From Paenibacillus castaneae (GTDB lineage: Bacteria; Bacillota; Bacilli; Paenibacillales; Paenibacillaceae): a DNA stretch of 64,000 nucleotides. Positions 36,464-47,189 of this stretch are shown here, one piece after another. Position numbers and translations under genes: made by a program. Location of the stretch: contig NZ_KZ614144.1 of assembly GCF_002884445.1 (NCBI RefSeq), forward strand, positions 2,432,290 through 2,496,289, given 5' to 3'. Under the pieces are notes generated by a model. That model was not told where the DNA came from and did not search any database. It saw only the letters and a list, made by a program, of their open reading frames with translations. How positions within the stretch are numbered: the first letter of the stretch is position 1; every line of letters begins with the position of its first letter.

Positions 36464-37351
36464 ATGAATTTTCAAAAAATGATTTTGACGCTGCAGCAAT
36501 TTTGGGCAGAACAGAACTGCATTCTAGTCCAGCCTTATGATGTGGAAAAGGGTGCAGGAACGATGAACCCAATGACTTTTCTAAGATCAATCGGTCCAGA
36601 GCCATGGAATGTGGCTTATGTGGAACCATCCCGCCGTCCAGCTGACGGTCGTTATGGGGAAAACCCGAATCGTCTGTATCAGCATCACCAATTTCAAGTT
36701 ATTTTGAAGCCTTCGCCTGACAATATTCAAGAGCTTTATTTAGAAAGCCTGAAGCAGCTTGGTATTGATGCCAATGACCATGATATTCGTTTCGTTGAGG
36801 ACAACTGGGAATCACCGACACTCGGTGCATGGGGCTTAGGCTGGGAAGTATGGCTTGACGGAATGGAAATTACACAATTCACATACTTCCAACAAGTTGG
36901 AGGAATCGATGCCAATCCGGTTGCAGTCGAAATTACGTATGGCATGGAGCGGCTTGCTTCTTATATTCAACAAAAAGAAAATGTATTTGATTTGGAATGG
37001 GTTGAGGGCGTAACGTACGGAGACGTGTTCAAGCAACCAGAATTCGAGCATTCGAAATATACATTTGAGACATCAGATACAGCGATGCTGTTCAATTTAT
37101 TTAATATGTATGAAGAAGAAGCAAATAAAACGATGGAGCACAATCTCGTATTCCCGGCTTATGATTACGTATTGAAATGCTCACATACGTTTAACCTTCT
37201 GGATGCGCGCGGTGCAATCAGCGTTACGGAAAGAACCGGCTATATTACGCGGGTGAGAAACTTGGCGCGTGCATGCGCATCAACGTATTATGCCGAAAGA
37301 GAACGCCTTGGATTCCCGTTATTGAAGAAAGGAGTGGAGCAGCATGACTAG
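36464..37351 (+). CDS. glyQ: glycyl-tRNA synthetase alpha subunit
   Basis: GlyQ (295 aa) is the catalytic alpha subunit of the bacterial alpha2-beta2 glycyl-tRNA synthetase. Class II motifs are visible in [36 protein letters not shown] and [21 protein letters not shown] lies upstream of the ATG. Its last codons overlap glyS by eight bases, ensuring coupled synthesis of both subunits. The T-box upstream controls both. Confidence 0.97.
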   Translation: MNFQKMILTLQQFWAEQNCILVQPYDVEKGAGTMNPMTFLRSIGPEPWNVAYVEPSRRPADGRYGENPNRLYQHHQFQVILKPSPDNIQELYLESLKQLGIDANDHDIRFVEDNWESPTLGAWGLGWEVWLDGMEITQFTYFQQVGGIDANPVAVEITYGMERLASYIQQKENVFDLEWVEGVTYGDVFKQPEFEHSKYTFETSDTAMLFNLFNMYEEEANKTMEHNLVFPAYDYVLKCSHTFNLLDARGAISVTERTGYITRVRNLARACASTYYAERERLGFPLLKKGVEQHD

Positions 37352-39425
37352 AGATTTATTGCTGGAGATCGGTCTAGAGGAAGTGCCCGCTCGCTTCGTG
37401 CGCGGTGCAATGAACCAATTGAAAGATAAAATGGTAAAATGGCTTTCAGATTCACGAATTGAGCATGGCGATGTTCAAGTATATGCGACACCTAGACGTA
37501 TTGCCGTTCTGATTCATGAAATGGCTGAGAAGCAGTCTGATATGAATGAGGAAGCAAAAGGTCCATCACGCAAAATTGCGCAGGATGCTGAGGGAAATTG
37601 GAGCAAAGCGGCTCTTGGCTTTGCAAGAAGCCAAGGCGTAGAGCCGGAGCAGCTTTACTTTCAAGAGCTGGCTGGCGTGGAATATGTATATGCGAATAAG
37701 AGCAGCATAGGCGCGGAAACAGCATCCATACTGCCGGATGGCTTGCTTTCGTTAATTACTTCGATGTCCTTTCCGAAAAATATGCGCTGGGGCAGCTATG
37801 ATTTGCGTTTCGTTAGACCTATCCGTTGGTTAATAGCTTTATTCGGGCAAGATATTATTCCGTTCGAAATTACGGGTGTGAAGACCGGCAACGTATCACG
37901 CGGACATCGGTTCCTTGGCGCTGACGCAACAGTTCTAGAACCCGCACAATATGTGGAGCGCCTGCGCGAGCAGCATGTTATCGTTGATGTTAAAGAGCGT
38001 GAAGAGCTGATCATTAGCCAGATCAAGGGACTTGCAGAAGAGAAAAGCTGGGAAATTGCAATTAAAGAAGATTTGCTTGAAGAAGTGCTCTTCCTCGTTG
38101 AGTATCCCAATGTATTATTTGGCGGATTTGATCCGGCATTCCTGAATATTCCGCAAGAAGTGCTTATTACTTCCATGCGCGAGCATCAGCGGTACTTCCC
38201 TGTATTTAACAGCGAAGGGGAGCTTCAGCCTTTCTTTGTTACGGTACGCAACGGGGATACCAAATCGATAGAGCTTGTTGCCAAAGGCAATGAGAAGGTG
38301 CTTCGCGCCAGACTTTCCGATGCTAAATTTTTCTATGAAGAGGATCATAAGCTGACGATTGAGCATGCGTTGTCGAAGCTTGAAAATATCGTCTATCACG
38401 AAGAGCTTGGCTCCGTTGGAGACAAGGTTAGACGGATTCGCGCAACAGCAGATTTGCTAAGCAAGCACCTGAATCTGGATGAACAAGCCGCTCAAGATAT
38501 TAGCCGCGCTTCTGATATTTGCAAATTTGATCTTGTATCGCAAATGGTCTATGAATTCCCTGAGCTGCAAGGCATTATGGGAGAAGATTATGCGAATAAA
38601 GCAGGAGAGCGCAAATCAGTGGCGAAAGCCATTAATGAACATTACCAGCCGCGCTTCTCCGGCGATCTAGCCCCATCGGAAATAACGGGTGCCATCGTTA
38701 GCTTAGCGGATAAGATCGATACCATTGTTGGTTGTTTCTCCATTGGCATCATACCAACAGGATCGCAGGATCCATATGCCCTGCGCAGACAAGCAGCGGG
38801 AATTGTACAGATCATCCTAGCGCATGGGTTGAAGCTTTCATTAAATGATCTTTATGATGCGTCCTTGTCCGTTCATGAGAGCCGCGGCCTGAAGCGCAAT
38901 GCAGCTGATATTCGCAAGGATTTGGCGGATTTCTTCGCGCTTCGCGTAAAAAATGTATTGTCGGAGCAAGGCGTGCGCTATGATGTCGTAGATGCCGTTA
39001 TGGCTTCAGGCTTTGCTGATCTAAGCTCTACAATTGAGCGTGCATCAGTTATTCAAACTTTTGCGGCAGGCGAGGAACGTGCGGAATTCAAGCTTACAGT
39101 AGAGCAGTTTAATCGTGTAAGTAATTTGGGCTCTAAAGCTTCGTCAACGTCTGTTGATCCTGCCTTGTTCACTGAACAGGTGGAAACCGAGCTGTATGAA
39201 CAATGGCTGCAGCAGCGTCCAGCTTTCAATGCTGAAATCGAAAGCAGAGATGTTACAAAAGCCGTGTTAACCTTATCGGCGCTGAAGCCGTTTATTCAAA
39301 ACTACTTTGAGAAGGTTATGGTAATGGCTCCAGATGAGGCAGTACGGGCAAACCGACTAGCTACACTTGCAGGAATAGCAGAGGATCTTGCTGTCATTGC
39401 TGATTTCTCGAAGCTAGTTTGGTAA
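37344..39425 (+). CDS. glyS: glycyl-tRNA synthetase beta subunit
   Basis: GlyS (693 aa) is the tRNA-binding beta subunit. It begins [20 protein letters not shown] and contains [20 protein letters not shown], the HD-like segment and a C-terminal anticodon-binding region ([20 protein letters not shown]). AAAGGAGTGGAG precedes ATG 37344 inside glyQ. Its length is typical. Confidence 0.97.
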   Translation: MTRDLLLEIGLEEVPARFVRGAMNQLKDKMVKWLSDSRIEHGDVQVYATPRRIAVLIHEMAEKQSDMNEEAKGPSRKIAQDAEGNWSKAALGFARSQGVEPEQLYFQELAGVEYVYANKSSIGAETASILPDGLLSLITSMSFPKNMRWGSYDLRFVRPIRWLIALFGQDIIPFEITGVKTGNVSRGHRFLGADATVLEPAQYVERLREQHVIVDVKEREELIISQIKGLAEEKSWEIAIKEDLLEEVLFLVEYPNVLFGGFDPAFLNIPQEVLITSMREHQRYFPVFNSEGELQPFFVTVRNGDTKSIELVAKGNEKVLRARLSDAKFFYEEDHKLTIEHALSKLENIVYHEELGSVGDKVRRIRATADLLSKHLNLDEQAAQDISRASDICKFDLVSQMVYEFPELQGIMGEDYANKAGERKSVAKAINEHYQPRFSGDLAPSEITGAIVSLADKIDTIVGCFSIGIIPTGSQDPYALRRQAAGIVQIILAHGLKLSLNDLYDASLSVHESRGLKRNAADIRKDLADFFALRVKNVLSEQGVRYDVVDAVMASGFADLSSTIERASVIQTFAAGEERAEFKLTVEQFNRVSNLGSKASSTSVDPALFTEQVETELYEQWLQQRPAFNAEIESRDVTKAVLTLSALKPFIQNYFEKVMVMAPDEAVRANRLATLAGIAEDLAVIADFSKLVW

Positions 39426-39487
39426 TAATCTGATGGATGGATATTCACCTGTCTTCTTTCAAATAAGCGTCAGGAGGATGATGAAGC

Positions 39488-40303
39488 ATGCCAAATGCAA
39501 ATCCAGAAGTAATTGTTTACGTCGTATCGGATGCTGCTGGTGATACAGGCGAACTGGTCGTACGCGCTGCGATTGCTCAGTTTCATCCCATTAATACGGA
39601 GATTCGCCGAGCACCGTTCGTAACGGACGAAGCTAGCTTGCAGCGTATCACGCTGCAAGCTAAGGCAGTCGATGCGATTGTGTTGTATACGTTAGTTATT
39701 CCGCATCTGCGTGACAGCATGAAGAGGCTGGCTGAGTCATCGGATATCGTCGCCATAGATCTATTGGGATCATTTATCGAAACACTGGAATTGCGGACGG
39801 GTAGGAAATCCAGAGAAGAACCGGGCCTTAACCACGTTTTGGATGAAGATTACTTCCGGAAGGTAGAGGCAGTCGAGTTCGCCGTTAAATATGATGATGC
39901 TAGAGATACTTCGGGCGTGCTGAAGGCAGACATCGTGCTCGTGGGCGTATCCCGCACCTCGAAAACACCATTATCTATGTATCTTGCTCACCAAAAATTC
40001 AAGGTCGCAAACGTACCGCTTGTGCCGGAGCTTAAGCCTCCGGCCGAATTGTTTAAAATTCCGAAGCGGAAGATCATTGGACTTACGATTGGCATGCCTT
40101 ATTTAAATACGATACGCAAGGAAAGATTAAAGGCGTTAGGCTTGCCGAATAATGCATCCTATGCGACACCGGATCGTATTGAAAAAGAGCTTATTTATGC
40201 GGATACCATTATGAAGCAGCTCGAATGCGTAATTATTGATGTTTCACATCGGGCTGTAGAAGAAACGGCCAGCTTAATTATGGAATATGTGCGAAAGCCG
40301 TAA
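39488..40303 (+). CDS. pyruvate phosphate dikinase / PEP synthase regulatory protein
   Basis: A 271-residue DUF299 protein, the bifunctional ADP-dependent kinase and Pi-dependent phosphorylase that switches pyruvate,phosphate dikinase or PEP synthase off and on. The N-terminus VYVVSDAAGDTGELVVRAA and the P-loop GVSRTSKT (residues 153-160) are diagnostic. It matches YqfL of Bacillus, which also lies in the glyQS-dnaG region. The target dikinase is not in the window. AGGAGG lies 11 bases upstream. Confidence 0.93.
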   Translation: MPNANPEVIVYVVSDAAGDTGELVVRAAIAQFHPINTEIRRAPFVTDEASLQRITLQAKAVDAIVLYTLVIPHLRDSMKRLAESSDIVAIDLLGSFIETLELRTGRKSREEPGLNHVLDEDYFRKVEAVEFAVKYDDARDTSGVLKADIVLVGVSRTSKTPLSMYLAHQKFKVANVPLVPELKPPAELFKIPKRKIIGLTIGMPYLNTIRKERLKALGLPNNASYATPDRIEKELIYADTIMKQLECVIIDVSHRAVEETASLIMEYVRKP

Positions 40304-40372
40304 TGATTGGCGGCAGGATTTTTTATAGTTGTGCCGTATATAATAGTACAGGATAGAAAATGAAATCGAGCG

Positions 40373-40852
40373 GTGATCATTATTCGGCAAGAGCAACCAA
40401 CTATAGTAGTGGATGCGGATGCATGTCCGGTAAAAGCTGAAATAGGCGAGACGGCAAGGCGTTTTTCGGTGCGGGTTCTGATGGTGGCTTCTCATGACCA
40501 TCGGCTTGAGCCGCAAGCCGGCGTAGATATTGTCCAAGTGGACCGCAGCAACCAGTCTGTCGATTTGTACATTGTCAATCATATTGTGCGTGGCGATATT
40601 GTCGTGACGCAGGATTTCGGACTTGCATGTATTGCGATTGGCAAAGGTGCACTTGTATTATCGCCTCGGGGAGAGCAGTACACGGATGAGAACATCGATT
40701 ATTTGATGGAACGCAGGCATGAGCTTGCCAAGAGACGCCGAACCGGCGGGAAAACGAAAGGTCCAAAAGCGATGAACAATGAGGATCGTGAGCGTTTTCA
40801 ACAAAAGTTGACAAAAGTTTTGCGAAATGAGCAGGAGAACCATGACGTATAG
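40373..40852 (+). CDS. yqxD: YaiI/YqxD family protein (DUF188)
   Basis: A 159-residue protein with the family signature TIVVDADACPVKAEIGETAR and VVTQDFGLACIAIGKGALVL, a PIN-like fold suggesting nucleic-acid hydrolysis, although no activity is established. The start is GTG 40373 with only GAG as a ribosome site. yqxD directly precedes dnaG in Bacillus too. Confidence 0.9.
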   Translation: MIIIRQEQPTIVVDADACPVKAEIGETARRFSVRVLMVASHDHRLEPQAGVDIVQVDRSNQSVDLYIVNHIVRGDIVVTQDFGLACIAIGKGALVLSPRGEQYTDENIDYLMERRHELAKRRRTGGKTKGPKAMNNEDRERFQQKLTKVLRNEQENHDV

Positions 40853-40893
40853 CGAATATTATTTACGTGTTACTAGGATGAAGGTGATGAACG

Positions 40894-42747
40894 ATGACAT
40901 ACGGTAATAAAATACCGGAAGAGATTATTGATGCTGTTCGCAAGCATCATGACATCGTAGAGACGGTCGGGAAATATGTTCATCTCACGAAGCACGGCAA
41001 ATATATGAAGGGGTTATGTCCGTTCCACTCGGAGAAGACGCCCTCGTTCACAGTTACGCCGGAGCTCCAAATTTACCATTGCTATGGCTGCGGAAAAGGC
41101 GGCAATGTCATACGGTTTGTAGAGGAAATGGAAGGCTATTCTTTTCCCGAAGCTGTACGAGTGCTCGCTGAGGATGCAGGCATTCCTGTCACTTGGGCTT
41201 TACCAGACGGGAGCAAGTCTTCACCTCATGATGCCGACCGAGCCAAAATTATTGAAGCGCATGAGCTGACTATTAAGCTTTATCATCATGTGCTAAGCAA
41301 TACCAAACAGGGGCAAGCTGCCAAGCAATATTTGCGGGAACGCGGACTAAGCGATAAGCTGATCGATCATTTTATGCTCGGCTATGCCCCTGAAGAATGG
41401 GATTTGCTAGCCCGCTTTTTAACGAGTCGTGGCTTTGATATGGCGCTAATGGAAAAAGGCGGATTGCTTTCGGCGAAGTCTGACGGGAGCGGGTACGTGG
41501 ATCGGTTTCGCAATCGCATTATGTTTCCGATATGGGATCGAGACGGCAAAGCTACCGCGTTTGCGGGTCGCATAATAGGCGAAGGACAGCCGAAATACTT
41601 GAATACCTCGGAAACGATGCTATTTACGAAAAGCAGAACACTGTACAACTTGCACTATGCGCGGCCAGCTATCCGCAAAAGTAAGCAAGTCGTATTGTTT
41701 GAAGGCTACATGGATGTCATTAAATCGTGGAGCGCAGGCATTAAAAACGGTGTAGCAACAATGGGGACGGCACTGACGGATGAGCATTGCAGTATTCTTA
41801 GGCGACAAGCCGAAGAGGTTATCGTCTGTTACGATGGTGATGATGCGGGACAAGCAGCAGCAATCAAATCCATTCCAATGCTGGAAGCAGCGGGACTGAA
41901 AGTAGCAGTGGCGATGCTTCCGAAAGGGAAGGATCCTGATGATTATATTAGCGAATATGGACCTGAGGCTTTTTTGCGCGAGACGATGGATCAGCCTGTT
42001 TCAGTTACAAAATTTAAGCTTATATATTCAAGGAAAAACCATATACTGCTAAAAGAAGAAGGTAGAAAAAATTATTTGCTTGAAGCTGTACAAATTGTAG
42101 CTGAGGTTGATTCTTCAACAGAACGCGAAGTCTACTTAAAGGAATTGTCCCGAGAGTTTGAAATCTCGCTTGATTCTTTGAAGCAGGACTGTCACCAAAT
42201 GCGACAGGAGCTGCAAAAAAAGAAACCTCAAGGGGATAATAACGACATTTCGTGGAATAATGGTAGAAATGAAAAGCCCCGTACGTCTGGACCGCCCACT
42301 CTTCGGCCTGCTTATACATATGCGGAACGAAGATTGTTGAATGTTATGATGCGCGACAGTGAAGTCGCTCAAGCGGTACATGAACGACTCGGCGATGCGT
42401 TTAATGTAGAGGATCACGCAGCACTTGCTGCTTATTTATACGCTTATTATGCACAGGGCTACGATCCGGATGCCAGCCGATTTATTGCGACGCTTCATGA
42501 TGACAGATTAGAACGAACAGCGGCATCGATTCTAATGATGGACAGTGATTTCCCGTTCGATGAAACCATTATGAACGCTGATATTCAAGATATCATTACG
42601 TTTCCGCTAAAGCTTGAGCTTCAACGCAAGGAAGATGAAATGGTACATGCCGAACGTACCGGTAATGCAGCATTAGCAACACAATTAGCACTTGAGATTA
42701 TAACCCTAGGCCAACAGCTGAAAGCAAGAAACATAGATCGTTTCTAG
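40894..42747 (+). CDS. dnaG: DNA primase
   Basis: DnaG (617 aa) makes RNA primers at replication forks. The CHC2 zinc finger has Cys42, His45, Cys63 and Cys66 (LCPFHSEKTPSF, YHCYGCGKGG). The TOPRIM domain shows VVLFEGYMDVIKSW and VIVCYDGDDAGQAAAIK. The C-terminal region binds the replicative helicase. AAGGTGATG precedes the ATG. sigA follows 18 bases after the stop, giving the classic dnaG-sigA macromolecular-synthesis operon. Confidence 0.97.
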   Translation: MTYGNKIPEEIIDAVRKHHDIVETVGKYVHLTKHGKYMKGLCPFHSEKTPSFTVTPELQIYHCYGCGKGGNVIRFVEEMEGYSFPEAVRVLAEDAGIPVTWALPDGSKSSPHDADRAKIIEAHELTIKLYHHVLSNTKQGQAAKQYLRERGLSDKLIDHFMLGYAPEEWDLLARFLTSRGFDMALMEKGGLLSAKSDGSGYVDRFRNRIMFPIWDRDGKATAFAGRIIGEGQPKYLNTSETMLFTKSRTLYNLHYARPAIRKSKQVVLFEGYMDVIKSWSAGIKNGVATMGTALTDEHCSILRRQAEEVIVCYDGDDAGQAAAIKSIPMLEAAGLKVAVAMLPKGKDPDDYISEYGPEAFLRETMDQPVSVTKFKLIYSRKNHILLKEEGRKNYLLEAVQIVAEVDSSTEREVYLKELSREFEISLDSLKQDCHQMRQELQKKKPQGDNNDISWNNGRNEKPRTSGPPTLRPAYTYAERRLLNVMMRDSEVAQAVHERLGDAFNVEDHAALAAYLYAYYAQGYDPDASRFIATLHDDRLERTAASILMMDSDFPFDETIMNADIQDIITFPLKLELQRKEDEMVHAERTGNAALATQLALEIITLGQQLKARNIDRF

Positions 42748-42765
42748 GGGGGAGGGAGTCGGAAC

Positions 42766-43902
42766 ATGGCGAATGATCAGCATACTGAACTAGATACCGA
42801 ACAAAAACTGGATCATGTGAAGGATCAATTGATCGAGCAAGGCAAGAAAAGATCATCCTTGACTTACAAAGAGATTATGGAGAAACTGTCTCCTTTCGAT
42901 CAAGAACCAGAGCAAATTGATGAATTTTTTGAACAGCTTGACGATTTTGGGATTGAGGTACTGAACGAAAACGACGAAGAAAATCCACTTGCTGCTGGAG
43001 GGGAAGACCGCGAACGCGAACGGGAGTCAGACGACTTTAACTTCGACGATGATCTTGCGTTGCCCCCAGGCATTAAGATTAATGACCCGGTACGAATGTA
43101 CTTGAAGGAGATTGGCCGCGTTCCTCTTCTTTCTGCAGATGATGAAATCGAGCTTGCACAACGGATTGAGAATGGCGACGAAGAGGCGAAGCGCAGACTT
43201 GCAGAAGCAAATTTACGTTTAGTTGTCAGTATTGCCAAGCGTTATGTAGGTAGAGGGATGCTGTTCCTTGATCTTATTCAAGAAGGCAATATGGGTCTTA
43301 TTAAAGCGGTTGAGAAGTTTGACCATCAGAAGGGTTTCAAATTCAGTACGTATGCAACATGGTGGATTCGTCAAGCTATTACTCGTGCGATTGCAGACCA
43401 AGCGCGTACGATTCGGATACCGGTTCATATGGTGGAAACGATCAATAAACTTATACGTGTTTCCCGTCAATTGCTTCAAGAGCTCGGACGTGAACCGACA
43501 CCGGAAGAGATTGCCGCGGAAATGGAGCTTAGCACGGAGAAGGTACGCGAGATCATGAAAATCGCGCAAGAGCCTGTATCTCTCGAGACTCCAATCGGGG
43601 AAGAAGATGACTCGCATCTAGGAGATTTCATTGAGGATCAAGAAGCGCTTGCACCAGCTGATGCCGCAGCCTATGAACTTCTTAAAGAGCAGCTTGAGGA
43701 TGTGCTTGACACCTTGACCGAAAGAGAAGAAAATGTATTGCGTCTTCGTTTCGGACTTGATGATGGCCGTACAAGAACGCTTGAAGAAGTGGGTAAAGTG
43801 TTTGGCGTAACGCGTGAGCGTATTCGTCAGATTGAAGCCAAAGCACTTCGTAAGCTTCGTCACCCTAGCCGCAGCAAACGTTTGAAAGATTTCCTCGAAT
43901 AA
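42766..43902 (+). CDS. sigA: RNA polymerase primary sigma factor SigA
   Basis: SigA (378 aa) is the housekeeping sigma factor. Region 1.1 lies at the N-terminus, then region 1.2 ([20 protein letters not shown]), region 2 with [20 protein letters not shown] and [20 protein letters not shown], region 3, and region 4 ([35 protein letters not shown]). It recognises the TTGACA/TATAAT promoters seen in this window. GGGGGGAGGGAG lies upstream. A terminator follows. Confidence 0.98.
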   Translation: MANDQHTELDTEQKLDHVKDQLIEQGKKRSSLTYKEIMEKLSPFDQEPEQIDEFFEQLDDFGIEVLNENDEENPLAAGGEDRERERESDDFNFDDDLALPPGIKINDPVRMYLKEIGRVPLLSADDEIELAQRIENGDEEAKRRLAEANLRLVVSIAKRYVGRGMLFLDLIQEGNMGLIKAVEKFDHQKGFKFSTYATWWIRQAITRAIADQARTIRIPVHMVETINKLIRVSRQLLQELGREPTPEEIAAEMELSTEKVREIMKIAQEPVSLETPIGEEDDSHLGDFIEDQEALAPADAAAYELLKEQLEDVLDTLTEREENVLRLRFGLDDGRTRTLEEVGKVFGVTRERIRQIEAKALRKLRHPSRSKRLKDFLE

Positions 43903-43921
43903 ATGTATGATTGACAATGTT

Positions 43922-43953
43922 GACCTTTCTGCTCTTGCAGCGAGGTCTTTTTT
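43922..43953 (+). terminator. intrinsic terminator after sigA
   Basis: GACCT (43922-43926) and CTGC pair with GCAG and AGGTC (43943-43947) around TCTT with a small symmetric internal loop, followed by TTTTTT. Confidence 0.85.
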
Positions 43954-44014
43954 CTAAATAGCTGACCTCATACATATGATATTTATCATTTTGGAGACCG
44001 AAAGGATAGCGGGA

Positions 44015-44851
44015 ATGAATCAGGATCGTCGGCAAATTATCGTTAAAGAAATTGATCACTGGCGTCGCAGCAAGCTGCTTCCTGATCAATATTGTGATTT
44101 TCTGCTGAATTTATATGCTGATCACGACACTATAGAAACGTTAAAAGAACAGCATAATACAGTAGGAAAAGCAATTGCCGCTGTTCAGCGGGCAACAGGC
44201 TTGCAATGGCTGCTTACATTTGGAACTTTTACCTTAATTTCCTTTGTTGTGCTTTATTTTAACGAATTTCATCCGTTATTGCAAATGGCAGTCGTAGCAA
44301 GCGGGACAGCGGTTTTATTATGGATCGGGGGAAGGCTTCGCACCCGCAATGAGGCGGCTGGATTGTCACTAACAAGCACGGGAATGCTGCTTCTTCTTGG
44401 CGGTGGGATTTACATGCTAAATCATCATGGGTTAGATGAGTGGGGCTGGAAATCGGGGCTGGTGGCGCTATGTTCCCTTTTCTGGGTTGTATATGGCATA
44501 ACTGCACGAATTCCAATTTTACATTTTTCAGGATGGCTAGCTGCTATTTTAGTTTATGCTTGGCTGCTTTCCCATTTCATGATTGATCCTAAATGGTATG
44601 AAATACAGCTATATTGGCTGCCGATTGCTTGCCTTTTCGGTTGGAGCAGCTGGTTTGTTCATCGCTGGTCCAAACCAGTGTCAGCCGTTTTATTCTTAAC
44701 AAGCGCGCTTGTATATTTTATGCCTGAGCTTTATGCGATAATGTTTGCGGAAGAAGCAATCTGGCTCCAGCTGCAGCTCATAATAAAAATTGCGATTGGC
44801 GGCGGTTTGTTATTTACAATGCGAAAACAATGGATGGTGTGGGTTGTATAA
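44015..44851 (+). CDS. polytopic membrane protein, DUF2157-like
   Basis: A 278-residue membrane protein with a soluble helical N-terminus of about 70 residues (RRQIIVKEIDHWRRSKLLPD) and seven or eight hydrophobic helices. The N-terminal pattern, with a helix then a loop before the membrane part, resembles DUF2157 proteins; this is a tentative match. ATG 44015 has AAAGGA upstream. It overlaps trmK by one base (TAATG), so the two are translationally coupled. Function is unknown. In Bacillus a cytochrome gene (cccA) lies at this place instead. Confidence 0.78.
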   Translation: MNQDRRQIIVKEIDHWRRSKLLPDQYCDFLLNLYADHDTIETLKEQHNTVGKAIAAVQRATGLQWLLTFGTFTLISFVVLYFNEFHPLLQMAVVASGTAVLLWIGGRLRTRNEAAGLSLTSTGMLLLLGGGIYMLNHHGLDEWGWKSGLVALCSLFWVVYGITARIPILHFSGWLAAILVYAWLLSHFMIDPKWYEIQLYWLPIACLFGWSSWFVHRWSKPVSAVLFLTSALVYFMPELYAIMFAEEAIWLQLQLIIKIAIGGGLLFTMRKQWMVWVV

Positions 44852-45624
44852 TGTTAAAACTATCTAAGCGTCTGCAATTAATTGCAGATTACGTAACTAC
44901 TGGTTCAAGAGTAGCAGATATCGGTTCAGATCATGCGATGCTGCCCGTTTATTTGCTGCAAATCAATAAATGCAGTTCGGCAATAGCCGGCGAGTTGAAT
45001 CGAGGCCCATTTGAAGCTGCACGCAAGCAAGGAGAGGACGCAGGCTTGTCTGATCGATTAACAGTCAGACAAGGCGATGGATTAGCTGTACTAGAGCCTG
45101 GAGAGGCTGATACGATAACGATTGCTGGTATGGGCGGCAGCTTGATGAGCGACATACTTGAATCTGGTTATTGTGCGGGCAAGCTTGAAGGGGTTAAGGA
45201 GTTAGTCCTTCAGCCTAACGTTGGGGAAGAAATCGTGCGGGAATGGCTGCTGAAGTACGGCTGGTATTTGAAGGCGGAGAGCATTATTGAAGAAGACGGG
45301 AAAATTTATGAGGTCATGCACGCGATTAGATCGGCTGATGCAGAAACATTAAATCAAGCTTTATATAACGCCGACTTCTTGCCGTTGCCGCTTCAGCAGG
45401 AAACGAAGGAGAAGGTGCTGAAGCAGATGGGGCCGCATTTGCTTCGACATCCACAGCCTGTTCTAATCAAAAAATGGCGGCATGAGCTAAACAAGCTTGA
45501 ACGCATTTGCCAGCAGCTTGCAGGTTCCGATTTAGCTGAATCTTCACATAAGCGAGAGCAATTCAAGGCAGAAATGAAAGTGCTTGAGGAGGTTTTGCAA
45601 TGTTTGCCAATGGACAAACAGTAG
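44851..45624 (+). CDS. trmK: tRNA (adenine22-N1)-methyltransferase TrmK
   Basis: TrmK (257 aa) methylates N1 of A22 in tRNA. The Rossmann motif GSRVADIGSDHAMLPVYL and the family motif TITIAGMGGSLMSDILESG are clear, and a C-terminal coiled coil (KKWRHELNKLERICQQL) is present. ATG 44851 overlaps the previous stop and gives the usual N-terminus KLSKRLQLIADYV. It overlaps yqfO by 25 bases. Confidence 0.95.
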   Translation: MLKLSKRLQLIADYVTTGSRVADIGSDHAMLPVYLLQINKCSSAIAGELNRGPFEAARKQGEDAGLSDRLTVRQGDGLAVLEPGEADTITIAGMGGSLMSDILESGYCAGKLEGVKELVLQPNVGEEIVREWLLKYGWYLKAESIIEEDGKIYEVMHAIRSADAETLNQALYNADFLPLPLQQETKEKVLKQMGPHLLRHPQPVLIKKWRHELNKLERICQQLAGSDLAESSHKREQFKAEMKVLEEVLQCLPMDKQ

Positions 45625-46721
45625 TACAACTTATGGAGCAGCTAGCTCCAAAGCATTATGCGGTCGAGAATGACAAAATTGGTCTTCAGCTTGGCACATT
45701 GAACAAGCCGATAAAAAAACTTTTGATAGCACTGGATGTAACGGATGAGGTTGTAGACGAAGCGATTCATCAAGGCGTGGATCTTATTATTGCTCACCAC
45801 GCCATTATCTACCGTCCCCTTGCTAAGCTGGATACTTCTACTGCGGCTGGTCGTTTATATGAGAAGCTGATCAAGCATGACATAGCGGTGTATATTTCGC
45901 ATACGAATCTGGATGTTGCTGACGGTGGCATTAATGACTGGCTAGCCAATCAAATTGGGATCATGCCGGAAGACCGTCAATGCTTGGAGGAAGTGCATAC
46001 AGATAAGCTGTATAAGCTTGTCGTCTTCGTGCCAGAGAGTCATCATGAGGCAGTGCTTGAGGCGATTTGGCGGGCAGGAGCTGGAGAGATTGGCAGCTAT
46101 AGCCATTGCAGCTTCAATATTAAGGGCACAGGAACCTTTATACCGGGTGATGGTACTAATCCGTATATAGGTACTGTGGGGAAGCTGGAGAAGGCTGACG
46201 AGGTTCGGATTGAAACCATCGTTCCATACAGCGTACATCGCAAAGCCGTGCAAGCCATGCTGAAAGCTCATCCATATGAGGAGGTTGCTTATGACCTTTA
46301 TCCAGTTGATCTAAAGGGCAGATCATTTGGTCTCGGCCGAGTAGGAAAACTTACTGAATCAACTACGTTAGGCGAGCTTGCCGAGCATGCCAAGAAGGTA
46401 TTTGAGGTGCCAGCGGTAAGAGTGGTAGGTCCTCTTGACCGTAATATACGCAAAGCAGCTGTACTCGGTGGAGCGGGCTCCAGATATGTTCGACATGCTA
46501 TTTTTGCAGGAGCAGATGTGCTTATTACAGGTGATATAGATTATCATACCGCTCACGATGCGTTAGCTGCCGGAATGACGATTATCGATGCTGGTCATAA
46601 CATTGAGAAGGTTATGAAGCAGCGTGTCGCAGATTGGCTTAACGAGAGGCTGAGCAGCAGTAAATATGATACAACTGCAGCTGCATCTTCCTTGAATACG
46701 GAGCCTTTTACTTTTATATAA
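45600..46721 (+). CDS. yqfO: Nif3-like dinuclear metal protein YqfO
   Basis: A 373-residue NIF3 family protein, the same length as Bacillus YqfO. It starts with an N-terminal NIF3 half (VDLIIAHHAIIYRPLAKLDT, VYISHTNLDVADGGIND). A central PII-like insert (residues about 130-235, YKLVVFVPESHHEAVLEAIW) and the C-terminal NIF3 half (VLITGDIDYHTAHDALAAGM) follow. Metal ligands are expected at the HH and SHTNLD motifs. The physiological role of the family is unclear, with links to GTP cyclohydrolase I-like folds. GGAGG is 7 bases upstream, inside trmK. Confidence 0.94.
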   Translation: MFANGQTVVQLMEQLAPKHYAVENDKIGLQLGTLNKPIKKLLIALDVTDEVVDEAIHQGVDLIIAHHAIIYRPLAKLDTSTAAGRLYEKLIKHDIAVYISHTNLDVADGGINDWLANQIGIMPEDRQCLEEVHTDKLYKLVVFVPESHHEAVLEAIWRAGAGEIGSYSHCSFNIKGTGTFIPGDGTNPYIGTVGKLEKADEVRIETIVPYSVHRKAVQAMLKAHPYEEVAYDLYPVDLKGRSFGLGRVGKLTESTTLGELAEHAKKVFEVPAVRVVGPLDRNIRKAAVLGGAGSRYVRHAIFAGADVLITGDIDYHTAHDALAAGMTIIDAGHNIEKVMKQRVADWLNERLSSSKYDTTAAASSLNTEPFTFI

Positions 46722-46742
46722 AAGATTGTATTTCTTTGAGGG

Positions 46743-46771
46743 TTGAGCTTTTATCGAAAAGCTTGTATACT
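46743..46771 (+). promoter_or_regulatory. sigma-A promoter of rnpB
   Basis: TTGAGC (46743-46748) and TATACT (46766-46771) are 17 nt apart and lie 9 bases before the first base of the RNase P RNA P1 helix. Confidence 0.82.
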
Positions 46772-46780
46772 TGTTGAGCA

Positions 46781-47189
46781 CGGAAAGTTTGACAGACAAT
46801 CGCTGGCGGCCTTGTTGCCGCGAGAGGAAAGTCCGGGCTCCGTAGGGCAGGATGCTGGATAACGTCCAGTCAGCGCGAGCTGAAGGATAGTGCCACAGAA
46901 ATGGACCGCCGATGGCCGGCTTTTAGCCGGTACAGGTAAGGGTGGAACCGTGGTGTAAGAGACCACGAGGAGCATAGGTGACTATGTTCTTGGTAAACCC
47001 CATCTGGAGCAAGACCGAGAGGACGCCGCAGCCACCGAGCTGCAGCCTTAGCCTGAGGCGCGTCCGGGTTGGTTGCTGGAGCCGTATAGTAATGTACGGC
47101 CTAGATAGATGATTGTCGCTTCATCGTGGGAGGGTCGTTCCCGTTTTGACCACCAGAAGCACAGAACCCGGCTTACGGCAAACTTTCCG
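46781..47189 (+). ncRNA. rnpB: RNase P RNA, class A
   Basis: The catalytic RNA of RNase P, which cleaves 5' leaders from pre-tRNAs. The terminal P1 helix is a perfect 11-bp pair, CGGAAAGTTTG (46781-46791) with CAAACTTTCCG (47179-47189). The universal P4 strands GAGGAAAGTCCGGGCTCC and ACAGAACCCGGCTTACGG are present. Class A landmarks resembling the E. coli RNA include ACCGCCGATGG, GGTAAACCCCATCTGGAGCA and GGTTGCTGGAGC...GGCCTAGAT. An extra helix (GCTTC 47118-47122 with GAAGC 47156-47160) is inserted before the P4 3' strand. Ends are approximate. Confidence 0.96.
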
